Source of the DNA: Takakia lepidozioides
Lineage: Eukaryota > Streptophyta > Takakiopsida > Takakiales > Takakiaceae
Length of the DNA: 64,000 nt
Assembly: GCA_030704615.1 (NCBI GenBank)
Contig: CM060733.1
Span: forward strand, 68,758,001 to 68,822,000
Direction of reading: 5' to 3'
The number at the start of each line of letters is the position of its first letter. Positions within the stretch are counted from its first letter, which is position 1. Positions 34,772 to 44,628 of the stretch are shown here, piece by piece. Under the pieces are notes generated by a model that did not search any database, was not told the origin of the DNA, and worked only from the letters and a program-made list of their open reading frames with translations. A program made the position numbers and the translations under genes.

Positions 34772-37700
34772 TTACACCCTCCGAGGAACTTGCCCCACCT
34801 TCCTCCTCATCCCCCTCATCCCCCCATCCTCCGAGCTCTGTGATGCATCAGTTCCACTATGCCTCTCAAAAATTCCGTCCTCTCCTTGGGGGACTGTCCA
34901 CCTCACCTCCTGGGAATCTTCTGCCTCTTCTCCCCCACTTTCCTCAGCAGAATCCAAGACAAATCTACGAGCCTGACGGGCTCTAATAGCTGCTGCCTCC
35001 TCCCTCATCTTCATTTTGTTGAGGTTGCCTCGTCTAAAATCTGCTATACACGACTAGGTTCGGAAGACCTCCTAATGGACACCGAAGCAAGCCGGGCAAC
35101 ATAAGTAGGAAGGATGTAGTCCCTTTCTAGACTCGACATGAAATCCCCCCTGGCAAAAAAAGGCGCGTTCCTCCTGCCCATGAACTGCGGTGTAGACGTC
35201 CCTCCTGCAGTACTTGGCATCCTGCAGTAAGAACAAATCCACTTTAAGAATGTCAATACCAGCAGAAGCCAAAAAGGGTCTTTCAATGAAATAAGAGAAC
35301 GAAGGGAGGTGCCTCACGAAATCAGGAGGCAACTTACAATGCGACCACTCACTCGTAAACCGGGGGCTCCTCGGCCTCGATCCCAACTTGTACCTCCCCC
35401 TGCTCCTTATCGAATTCTTCCTCATCCTCCGAGGATGCCTCTTCCTCTTTCGGTAGACGTTCAGCCGCTACAAGTTCAGAGTTGTGGAGGGCAATATCTG
35501 GCTCGAAGGCGAAGACATGCCTGTCGGACAACGTCCCTGCCCACATTGAAGCACCTGAGGGACAAAGCGGGTGGTTAGTAGCATGCGGCATGCAATTGCA
35601 ATCGGGCCAGGGGACAAAATGTGCACGTGAAGGCTTACCCGTGCCGCATGTGAGGTCAAGAATCCGCCATTGGACATCCGAGCACGTCTCCATGAGGGTT
35701 TGGATGAAAGCAGGGCTCCGGGTCCGACTGTACCGCCACGGTTTGCCTGGCTTTGTGTCCTTCGGCATACTGGATTGGGGCACATAGTTGTAGAGGACAT
35801 CGTAGGTAACAGGGTCCACAGCGGCATCAACAAGACGACCGTCATTGCGGAATTTGAACGTAGACCCTCTCTTCACAAAACAATATGCCTCAAACACTAA
35901 TGTCTGCACATCCAACAAAAGAGGGATCCACTCCAGGGTCTAGTTTAGATACACCACAATATGAAGTGAATGCAATAGATTGATAAGTTACACTCTGGCC
36001 CTCTGTTCGCAACCCCTGCATATTGATGCAGAACCATTTTTTGAGGAGGACCGGGGTGACACTTTTCGGTGTCCACCTTGCCACAACATTCTCTGTGGTC
36101 TTCCCTCTTGTGGCAAGGACCACCATACATCCACCGTCATCCAGGAGCATCCCCGCCAGCCCAAACCCGGCTCTCCAGTAGTCCTCCATAAACCTATTCC
36201 AGGTGGGCACACCCTCCAGGCCCTCCAGCAGCTCCCCATCTGGAATATCAAGGAGAATCATATCGCAGGCTCTCTCCACCTCACACTCCCCCCCCCCCCG
36301 AGTGCTCTTGCAATCCGTACTCATAGCCGTGAAGAATTCCATCATGGCTTCCAAACCAGGGGTGTCTTTAGGCTCTGTAGCAGCAGCCCTCTTCTGGGCT
36401 TTCCCCTTCAGCTCCTCCAGAGACTTGCTGTGTGCCACCTTCTTCGCCCTGGCAGCCAGAGCGTCAAGGAAGCTCTCATTGACGCATTGGATGATAGTTG
36501 GGGATTCTAGCTTTGGCCTCTGTGGAAACGACACCGCCGAATACTGCCGTGTAGGCTCGCCCTCAAATGCCAACTTCTTGGCAGAGCCAGTCCCAGTCCG
36601 AACTGACTTGGGAACCCGGACGACCGGTGACTTGGTAGCAGCAGCAGCAGTCGCAGGACCTTGCACAAAGTCGTCGTCGGAGTCACTCCCTTGGGGCCCC
36701 TCCCGCGCCTCCTCTAGTGCCCCGGTGGTTTTCTGTTTTTTGGGGGTTACTTTACTCCCCTATTTCCGTGTCCTTTTCATTTGTCCTTTATTCTTCTCAT
36801 TCAATTTCTCCTGAATACCTGCCTGAGCAAGCTCTGCCACTTTCCTGGACTTGGCAAGCGCTTTCGCCTCCTTTGGACCAAGCGGAGGCAGCGGAGCCCG
36901 GTTTCGTCGGGCCTCCGCATCCAGCTTCAATTGGAACTCGGATAAGTTGAGCGAGCCGGGCGGAAGGTCCACATACCAAGGGCAGTCGCGCAAATGCTCC
37001 AGATGCCACTCCTTCACGATAACGTCAGTGTACATGGAGTCAGCTCCAGGGTTCCTCCATGCGAGGAAGAATGGCGGCTCAAAGGACAGATGACCTTTCT
37101 CCAACAGGGAGAACTTACAGTACCTGCATTCAAAAAACACAGACAGAATCACATCCATTTTTCCAGGCTGGGTCCGAAAATGGCTAAGTCCCAGATCTGA
37201 CTAGGCCCGGAACTGGAAAAATGGCGCCAAATTTCCAGAATATGTGCCATCCGCCCCAGGGACTTAGCCATTTTTGGACCCTGTACTGGAAAAATGGCGC
37301 CATATTTCCAGTACAGGGTCCGAAAATGGCTAAGTCCCAGAAATGACTGGGCCCGGAACTGGAAAAATGGCGCAGAATTTCCAGAATATGTGCCATCCGC
37401 CCCAGGGACTTAGCCATTTTCGGACCGTTTACTGGAAATATGGCGCCATTTTTCCAGTACAGGGTCCGAAGATGGCTAAGTCCCAGAAATGACTGGGCCC
37501 GGAACTGGAAAAATGGAACTGAATTTCCAGAATATGTGCCATCCGCCCCAGGGACTTAGCCATTTTTCCAGTACAGGGTCCGAAAATGGCTAAGTCCCAG
37601 AACTGACTGGGCCCGGAACTAGAAAAATGGCGCCGAATTTCCACACTGTGCCAGCCACCCCCGGGGCTTAGCCATCCGCCCCATGGCCGGAAACAGGAAA

Positions 37701-37967
37701 TTCGGCGTCATTTTTCTAGGGGCTTCACAACTAATTTTCATGCGCCACATAAGGCAACTTACATCCTGGAAATGTAGGGACTACAATGGCCACGGATCAA
37801 AGAAAGGCAACGCGTATGTACCTGTACAGAAGGCGCGTTGCCGCTTTGTCACCGTTCGGCTGGTCGGCATTGCCGCATTGCCACCCGTAGTACAAAGGCT
37901 TTAGTTTGCGACGCGATTTGGATGTGGGGTTTCTCTCAGGAGAGCCACGCCCTTCTCCATGCGGCAT
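34772..37967 (-). pseudogene. PM2: ParB-methyltransferase family gene, lacking the ParB part
   Basis: Exon 1 starts at the ATG at 37967 (MPHGEGRGSPERNPTSK, RRKLKPLYYG). Next comes array 2a, and then the exon from 37123 that corresponds to PM1 exon 7 (RYCKFSLLEKGHLSFEPPFF). The ParB and helical exons are absent. The methyltransferase part reads ACDMILLDIPDGE (DIPD about 36249-36238) and GFGLAGMLLDDGGCMVVLAT. The later exons 35903-35639 (ILDLTCGTG), 35554-35353 (ASMWAGTLSDRHVFAFEPD) and 35221 to about 35044 (GRRNAPFFARGD, RDYILPTYVARLA) splice in phase without any stop. A charged segment at 35014-34772 (KMREEAAAIRARQARRF) aligns with the PM1 tail but may lie beyond the stop. A stop or frameshift near 36760 breaks the upstream linker. 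Confidence 0.6.
37165..37690. repeat. Palindromic tandem array 2a, inside a PM2 intron
   Basis: Units of about 148 bp (GGTCCGAAAATGGCTAAGTC near 37168, 37317, 37465; the last unit is about 112 bp) contain CTGGAAAAATGGCGCCAT and partners, palindromes centred on GGCGCC. The spacer adds a second inverted pair, GGCTAAGTCCC / GGGACTTAGCC. Confidence 0.88.
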
Positions 37968-38214
37968 AAGTCTGAGTAAGAGAAAAAATCTCCCGCAGAA
38001 TGCGTGCGTACATGCCTCGAATGGAACTTCATCCACCCGTCACATCAGGTGTCGAAGGCATATCCGGGAAGCAAGCGCGAAATCTGTGTGGAACGTCCGG
38101 TTCAAAACAGACGGCGGAGGACATTTAATGCGCAATTGCGCCCTTAAATCTAGGTATGGAGGTCGCCCACAGGCGCCACCTGGCCCACCCTCCCCTCGAG
38201 ACTTCATCAACAGC

Positions 38215-39770
38215 CCGCTGGATGGAAAAAACGGCGCCGAATTTCCATTCAGCGGATGAAGTGGGACGCACCATGGCCCTCCCTCCACCCGAGACGTTCT
38301 CATCCAGAAGCAGCCGGATGGAAAACCGGCGCCGAATTTCCATCCTGCAGGTAAGCGGGCCGAGCGCGGCCGGATGGAAAACTGGCGCCGAATTGAAAAC
38401 TGGCGCCGAATTTCCATCCTGCAAGTAAGTCGGTCCACCTCATTTCTGGAAATCCGGCACCGAATTTGTCTCTACCGGACGACGTTGGTGGGCATAACGT
38501 GCCAAAAAGTGGACCGCAGGCGAAAAACGAATGAAAATTGTTGATGAAGGGTCGATACGGGCGTCTGTTGATGGATATTCGGCGCCGCTTTTCCATCCTG
38601 CAGATGATCTCTTTCGGCCACTCCCCCGAGACGACTCCATCCGTGCGGCCTTGGATGGAAATACGGCGCCGTTTTTCCATCCGAGGGATGTTCTCTGAAG
38701 GCCAGATGTCGGCCTCTCTCCCAGAGACGACTTCATCCGACGGGCCTCGTATGGAAATTCGGCGCCGTTTTTCCATCCGGGGGATGTTCTCTGTCGGCCA
38801 GGTGTCGGCCTCTTCCCCCGAGACAACTTCATCCGAACGGCCTCGGATGGAAATTCGGCGCCGTTTTTCCATCCGAGGGATATTCTCTGTCGGCCAGGTG
38901 TCGGCCTCTCCCCACGAGATGACTTCACCCGAACGGCCTCGAATGGAAATTCGGCGCCGTTTTTCCATCCGAGGGATATTCTCTGTCGGGCAAGTGTCAG
39001 CCTCTCCCCTCGAGACGACTTCATCCGACGGGCCTCGTATGGAAATTCGGCGCCGTTTTTCCATCCGAGGGATATTCTCTGTCGGCCAGGTGTCGGCCTC
39101 TCCCCACGAGACGACTTCACCCGAATTTCCTCGGATGGAAATTCGGCACCGTTTTTCCATGCAAGGGATGTTCTCTGTCGGGCAGGTGTCGGCCTCTCCC
39201 CCCGAGACGACTTCATCCGACGGGCCTCGTATGGAAATTCAGCGCCGTTTTTCCATCCGGGGGATGTTCCCTTTCGGCCAGGTGTCGGCCTCTCCCCTTG
39301 AGACAACTTCATCCGAACGGCCTCGGATGGAAATTCGCCGCCATTTTTCCATCCGAGGGATGTTCTCTGTCGGGCAGGTGTCGTCCTCTCCCCACGAGAC
39401 GACTTCATCCGAACGGCCTCGGATGGAAATTCGGCACCGTTTTTCCATCCGAGGGACGTTCTCTGTCGACCAGGTGTCGGCCTCTCCCCTCGAGACGACT
39501 TCATCCGACGGGCCTCGTATGGAAATTCGGCGCCATTTTGCCATCCGGGGGATATTCTCTGTAGGTCAGGTGTCGGCCTCTCCCACCGAGACAACTTCAT
39601 CCGAACGGCCTCGGATGGAGATTCGGCGCCGTTTTTCCATCCGAGGGATGTTCTCTGTCGGCCAGGTGTCGGCCTCTCCCCCCGAGACGACTTCATCCGA
39701 CGGGCCTCGTATGGAAATTCGGCGCCATTTTTCTGTCGGCCAGGTCTCGTCACCCTCCGATTTGACGCCA
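38215..39770. repeat. Palindromic tandem array 2b (96-bp monomers, 480-bp higher-order repeat)
   Basis: A core ATGGAAATTCGGCGCCGTTT recurs every 96 bp with spacer words TCTCTGTCGGCCAGGTGTCG and GAGACGACTTCATCCGA. Two monomer types alternate: CGGGCCTCGTATGG occurs at 38741, 39029, 39221, 39509 and 39701, spacings 288, 192, 288, 192. That is an exact five-monomer, 480-bp period. The first 240 bp (38215-38460) have shorter, irregular units. Because 96 is divisible by three, long frames stay open on both strands; I do not call these genes. It lies between PM2 exon 1 (minus) and ORF A (plus). Confidence 0.93.
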
Positions 39771-39988
39771 TGTCGAATTAAATTTTGCCCCTCATTCCTG
39801 GGTATGGCTATATTAAATGTTGCTCTTTTTCTTTGCCACTTGCCCAACCTTCGCTCGTGATCCACGCGTTTCAAACCGAGACAGCAACAACACTTGCTCG
39901 CTCCGAGCTCCTCTCACTTCAGCTTCCCCACACTCCCCCTTCCCTGCGCACCCTCTCTACTTCCTGGTAGCCCTTTCAATAGTCGGCG

Positions 39989-40555
39989 ATGGCGTGCCGG
40001 GATCCCAGCAACTGCCCAAACAAGCATCTCACCCCGTGGGACTTCTCGCCCAAGTCAGGGGATATTTTCATATACCTGCAGGATTGGATAGACCACTCTC
40101 AGCAGAGGAGGGTGCACCTATCCGCTCTTGAGTACCTTCCTGGTCTCCACGATCAGCCTCGCCGGGACGGGCTTGCGCGGCTTTGGTGCCTGCGAATCGT
40201 TGATCTGCAGTTTCCGCCAGCATGGAACATCCCCAAGAGCCGCACGGCCTTCCTACATCATTGGAGGTGCTGCCAGTGGGCCTATGAGGATTGCATCGGA
40301 TGTACGTACATGCCAGAGAGGATTCCATTGCAAACAGTGTATGGGGACATTCTCATAAGCTACGAGGATGAGTCCTATGGACACAGAGTCTCCACAACAA
40401 AGATCTCGATTTACGATGGTGCATATATCGGAGGACATGACATCGTTGTCCACTACACCAAAGGCAAACGGGCTGCATCCATTGTCTTCACCTACCGACA
40501 CCCTGTCAGTCATGAACTTGTTGAGAGGCCAATTGAGGTTCTAGCTTCTTGGTGA
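39989..40555 (+). CDS. ORF A, copy 1: unknown 188-residue protein of the composite element
   Basis: I do not recognise this family. The protein has KSGDIFIYLQDW, a middle WCLRIVDLQFP, the conserved CCQWAYEDCIG and a C-terminal half of likely beta strands (YGDILISYEDESYGH, ISIYDGAYIGGHDIVVHY). Two homologues at 55.5 kb and 63.9 kb, both minus, keep CCQW, DCIGE/DSIGE, YGDI and DGG-I-GDIVV-like text, so it has been conserved as protein. It has no signal peptide or membrane segment. The ATG at 39989 follows array 2b by about 220 bp. A polyadenylation signal AATAAA lies at 40667-40672 before X2 begins, so ORF A seems a separate gene. It could be an accessory protein of the transposon. Confidence 0.7.
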   Translation: MACRDPSNCPNKHLTPWDFSPKSGDIFIYLQDWIDHSQQRRVHLSALEYLPGLHDQPRRDGLARLWCLRIVDLQFPPAWNIPKSRTAFLHHWRCCQWAYEDCIGCTYMPERIPLQTVYGDILISYEDESYGHRVSTTKISIYDGAYIGGHDIVVHYTKGKRAASIVFTYRHPVSHELVERPIEVLASW

Positions 40556-40666
40556 GAACAGTGCAACACGGGAGCAAATTCCCAACTTACCGGAGCATGG
40601 ATTGCATGCATACTTTTGGCTTCCCTTGGTTTGTGACGGCATGCATACTTGTCACAGTTCATTATT

Positions 40667-40672
40667 AATAAA
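40667..40672 (+). terminator. Polyadenylation signal of ORF A
   Basis: AATAAA lies 112 bases after the stop codon of ORF A and before the X2 coding region. A matching AATAAA lies on the minus strand at 63603-63598, about 84 bases after the stop of ORF A copy 3. Confidence 0.5.
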
Positions 40673-40920
40673 AATGTCTCCTTTGAACCAAAGTTCCACT
40701 TTTTGTGCAAAGTTGCATTTTGTTGAATGTTGACTTTTGGCAGCGAGGGTCTCGCACTCAATCTTGCAATCAGACCCACTGGAATGCCACCTCTGTCAGT
40801 TCCCTCTGTCCATGGGGAAGGTGCTTGCACGCTCGCCCCCCCACGCTTATTGTCAGACGCCACAATTATTGGTTTGTGCAGCGCATCTGCACTGGTCATA
40901 TACCTTCTGACTGCATACCA

Positions 40921-42795
40921 TTGGCAGTTATTGCGCAAAGGCCAGGGGCCGCATTCCTGGACTACAGCAAGTTCGCAATTAAATCCGTTACATGCCTTCC
41001 CGCAAACGTCGACGGTAATATCTTCTTTGAGTTCCCTCCTCGAACGGACTATTCGAGGGCGTCCGGAATGTTGACAGATATGGATAGGAAACATGACGGT
41101 CATCCTTGGTGCGTCACCAAAACCACCAGCATGAAGATGCTCGATGGTGTGCGGGTGCGCTACGTTGTTTGTGCGGGCGCGTTGCGGTGTTTCTCTCCAA
41201 CTTGCTTCCATTTTAAATCCAGAGGTCACAGGAACGAGACGGATTGGACAGGCACAACTCATCAACCATTTCGAGCTCAGGAGAAGGTTCCAAACTCCAC
41301 ATTTAAGTGTGCGCATTGCAAAGAACCACCACATTGCATGTCTGTTTGTAATGCCAAGCAGTTCTATGTGTTGCACCGTTTCCCTGACCTCACACGAGCT
41401 TGCATACACATTGGTTCCCATTGTCACAAATTGGCGAGGGGGAACTCGCGGGAGATTGCCCACGAGGCAGAGCAGCTCGTGCAGGAGGAGGTTAAGTTGA
41501 GACCTGGTGCCAAACCCAAACAGATACAGCTGCAGGCCGCCCATAAGATGGCATTGGCCAGAATTATGTCGGAAGACGGCTTCGACAGAGTTCCTCTCGA
41601 TGAGAAGGAAATGGAGGCATTGCTAGAGTCAGTGTTCCACGTCTGTTCACCGAATGTCCAAAACCACATTGTCTCCTGCAAACAGAGAATTGGGCCTGGC
41701 TCGGATATGCACTCCATTCTGGAGGTGAAGCGACGATGTGGATATGACTACATTCATGGAAGTAGGTTTCCAGGACAAGGGACTGAGGCAGATCGCTGTT
41801 TCGTATTCAAAATGTCAACGTGTGGGCCTGGCAGCAGCGTCGAACTGGTCCACCGGATGACGAGTGGGGACTTGTCAAACAGTTGGGTCATGTTCGACCA
41901 TATCAAGCGAATTACAAATCACCAGTGGGTGACAATGGGTGCACATGTCTACGACACCCACTGCAGGATACTAATGACAATTGTTATTTGTGAGATGAAA
42001 GGAGAGGACACACAATCGGAGATGCTTCTTTGGCAGGGAATAAACGAACAGATGGCCAGGGCAGGATTGCCCCCTCCCAATTTCCGTGGTTTCATGGCGG
42101 ACAACGCACAAGCAAATTGGGCTGCCATCCGAAGGGTGTACGGGGAAGACCCCAGTGTTCCGATGAAAAGCAAGGAGAGATCTTGTGGGTTCCATTTTCT
42201 GCAGAGCTTGTCGCAGTACAACAATGGTGAGTTGGCTAGCATGGTGGCATTATCGTTTCCTCCAGTTCGGCGACTATATGCGGGAGGTGAGTTGGACGAA
42301 TTTGCGTCCCATTGAATATTATGCTAGCTACTCATTATTTGTAATTTGCTTGTAACCTCAATATGTGCATGTGCAGGAAATGTGTCTCGACTCCGACTCC
42401 GACACCGACATGCCGACAACAAACATGGCCGAATCAGTATATTTTTCCTGGCGTGCCTCTTCTACGGCGCATCTGGTGGACATCCTCACTGCCACAACGG
42501 AGGACTTTGTGAGGTGTCAATTATGCAGCAATGCAGGTACAACGAGTTCTTGAAAGGGAAACAGTGGGGCTTGGGGCCGGACAGGCAGGAAATGCTGATG
42601 CGGACTGCCTCCAGATCGAAGAATCCTCGGAAGTGGGCGGCAGCCTTGCAAAAGGGCCTTCGGGACACGCCATTGCTTTGAAGTGGCCAACACTTGGAAG
42701 GAGATGTTCACACCCGTCCAGTGAGACGAAGACTTGATGAGGCACCTGGCGGAGAAGATGATTCATGGCAAGATGACAAGAATATTCGCACGCTC
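40921..42795 (+). pseudogene. X2: MULE-like transposase gene, copy 2, with core deletion
   Basis: It is collinear with X1: LDYSKFAIKSVTCLP, RYVVCAGALRCFSPTCF, NETDWTGTTHQPF, KCAHCKEPPHC, ACIHIGSHCHKLARGN, MGAHVYDTHCRILM, GFMADNAQANWAA and CGFHFLQSLSQYN. Near 42225 about 165 bp present in X1 are missing, including the stretch with its third acidic candidate (AWWNTSGAVETTN), and the frame is lost before WWHYRFLQFGDYMRE. The intron 42287-42376 matches that of X1. The tail (GLGPDRQEMLMRTASRSKNP, PVRRRLDEAPGGED) ends at about 42795, where gypsy 2 is fused. The 5' end is unclear; nothing matching the acidic leader of X1 precedes it. It cannot be an active transposase. Confidence 0.6.
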
Positions 42796-44628
42796 CCTAG
42801 GGGCCTGGGAAAGTTAGGGGAAATACCTCTAGAGCCATTGGAAGCAGATGATACAGATGAGTCAGTTGTGTTTGTTAACCCTGTGGACAGAAGACTTGAT
42901 CAGCTGAACACTACCCTACAGAAGTACTTTGATAGGGGACCAGTCATAGGAGAAAGCTCGAGATCTAGAACACCACCTCGTGTTCGCCTTTGTAATGTTT
43001 GTCACAAAGAAGGTCACATAGCTGCATATTGTCCTGAAGGAAGAACCCCAGCTAAGTGTGACAAATGTCACCGGTTCGGGCATTCCACGGAAATGTGTGG
43101 TGTGAGATGCAACTTTTGCAAGCTACTCGGGCATACGGAGAGTGAGTGCGGTAGAAAACTCGACCAAACTATGATGGGAACTCCGGGAACTAACTTTGTA
43201 GATGTGTTCTATGATGATGAGGATGATGTACTCGCAGAGATGACAGATCTGATGTCACGAAATAGTATCAATGAAGTCAGACTTCCAAGGACACGCATAC
43301 CTGTCCAGAGTCTGATTGTTGAACCTACAGGGTCACCAGAAAGGAATAGTGAGAGCAGTGAACAGCCAAGCAAGACCAAGAGTGAACTTTACCCAAAGAA
43401 CAATTTCAAGAATGCTATAGAAGGAGGTACGAAATCCAGAATCTTGAACCACTTCTACAAAGGGAGAATATCGTTGTCACCCATGGACCTGATCATGACT
43501 GTGCCCGGAGAGCTAGACAAATTAAAATGGCTGGTCAAAGTGGTGGAAAGAGCAATGGTCCAACAAAGGGAGACAACTCACAGTGTAGAAGTTGTGAAGG
43601 ATGTACCAAGGCCTTTGTACTCAGCACACGTTGAGCCCACGATCTCGTATGCTTATACAGGTAAGGTTAAAGCGCTTCATGTAATGATTACAATGGGAGA
43701 TTACCAAGTATTAGGCCAGATTGACACTGGTGCCATGCTTTCTGTAATATCAGCTAGTACAGTCAGGGATCTTGGTTTGATGGGATCTGTCATTACTAGT
43801 AAGGATGTAAATTACAGAGTAGCCTCAGGTGCTCTTGAGACTGCAATGGGCAGACTTGAGGACATCAAGGTCAAAGTAGGAGAACTGACCAATCGTTTGT
43901 CCTTTATGGTGGTGAACACGGATACATATCACATGCTGCTGGGATTAGACTTTCTCAAAAAGTTTGGCGCTGTAGTGGACACCGAAGCTGAAACAATTCG
44001 CGTACGCTATGGGCCAGGAAAGGATTTTGCTCACTTCCCTTTGCACACCATCAATTATAATGAGCCTGCAGTTACCAAAACAGCCTACCATAGAGGGGTC
44101 GAGAGTAGAATGAGATATGCAAGCAGTACGTCAGCAGGTAATGTCTTAACCCTGACGTCAGATGAACAGTACCTAGGCTTGTGGGAGAAGAAAAGAAAAC
44201 CAGAGGAAGAATATGAGGACACGGAGGAAGCATCCTCAGGTTCTGACACCTCTAAATCTGATAAAGATGAGGAGATGGGAGGCTCTGAGGAGAGTAAGGA
44301 GGTAGAAACAGCACTGAGGGATGTTGAGGAAATAATAGACGAGGTCAACCTAGGGGAGGACTTGTTCGAGGACCAAGGGATGTCTGAACTCCTTCAGGAA
44401 GAGACCCATAAGAGCATGGCTGCTGCCATAATACAGGAAGCTTACCAGAAAGCTTGGAATGGTGAACTAGGGAACAACAACCTAGAAATAGAGGATGACT
44501 TCCATGATTGGAATCAGGTTGTCACACAAGAGGAAGGACAGAGAATGGCTAACTCTGTAAGCCAGGTGGAGAAAAAAATTGGGAACCCAGTCAAGAGGAA
44601 GAAATGGAGAGTCGTTGGAGAAGTCTGA
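42694..44628 (+). CDS. Chimeric frame: X2 tail fused to gag zinc knuckles and aspartic protease of gypsy 2
   Basis: The first 35 or so residues belong to X2 (GDVHTRPVRRRLDEAPGGED). The rest is retroviral: three CX2CX4HX4C knuckles (CNVCHKEGHIAAYC, CDKCHRFGHSTEMC, CNFCKLLGHTESEC, 42991-43150), which bind nucleic acid, and an aspartic protease with IDTGAMLSVISA (about 43720) and MLLGLDFLKKFGAVVD. An acidic stretch follows (EEEYEDTEEASSGSDTS). The frame ends at 44628 and overlaps the next pol frame by up to 75 bases, within which lies A7 (44572-44578), a possible minus-one slippage site. There is no capsid domain. Confidence 0.85.
   Translation: MEGDVHTRPVRRRLDEAPGGEDDSWQDDKNIRTLPRGLGKLGEIPLEPLEADDTDESVVFVNPVDRRLDQLNTTLQKYFDRGPVIGESSRSRTPPRVRLCNVCHKEGHIAAYCPEGRTPAKCDKCHRFGHSTEMCGVRCNFCKLLGHTESECGRKLDQTMMGTPGTNFVDVFYDDEDDVLAEMTDLMSRNSINEVRLPRTRIPVQSLIVEPTGSPERNSESSEQPSKTKSELYPKNNFKNAIEGGTKSRILNHFYKGRISLSPMDLIMTVPGELDKLKWLVKVVERAMVQQRETTHSVEVVKDVPRPLYSAHVEPTISYAYTGKVKALHVMITMGDYQVLGQIDTGAMLSVISASTVRDLGLMGSVITSKDVNYRVASGALETAMGRLEDIKVKVGELTNRLSFMVVNTDTYHMLLGLDFLKKFGAVVDTEAETIRVRYGPGKDFAHFPLHTINYNEPAVTKTAYHRGVESRMRYASSTSAGNVLTLTSDEQYLGLWEKKRKPEEEYEDTEEASSGSDTSKSDKDEEMGGSEESKEVETALRDVEEIIDEVNLGEDLFEDQGMSELLQEETHKSMAAAIIQEAYQKAWNGELGNNNLEIEDDFHDWNQVVTQEEGQRMANSVSQVEKKIGNPVKRKKWRVVGEV

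Noticed and set aside
38440-39860. Long open frames of 286-443 codons on both strands as protein genes
   Set aside because: They are explained by a 96-bp tandem repeat whose length is divisible by three; frames are open on both strands and have no recognisable domain.
40510-41544. Minus-strand frame opposite X2
   Set aside because: The plus strand encodes conserved zinc-finger and transposase text shared with X1 and X3; the minus frame is its shadow.
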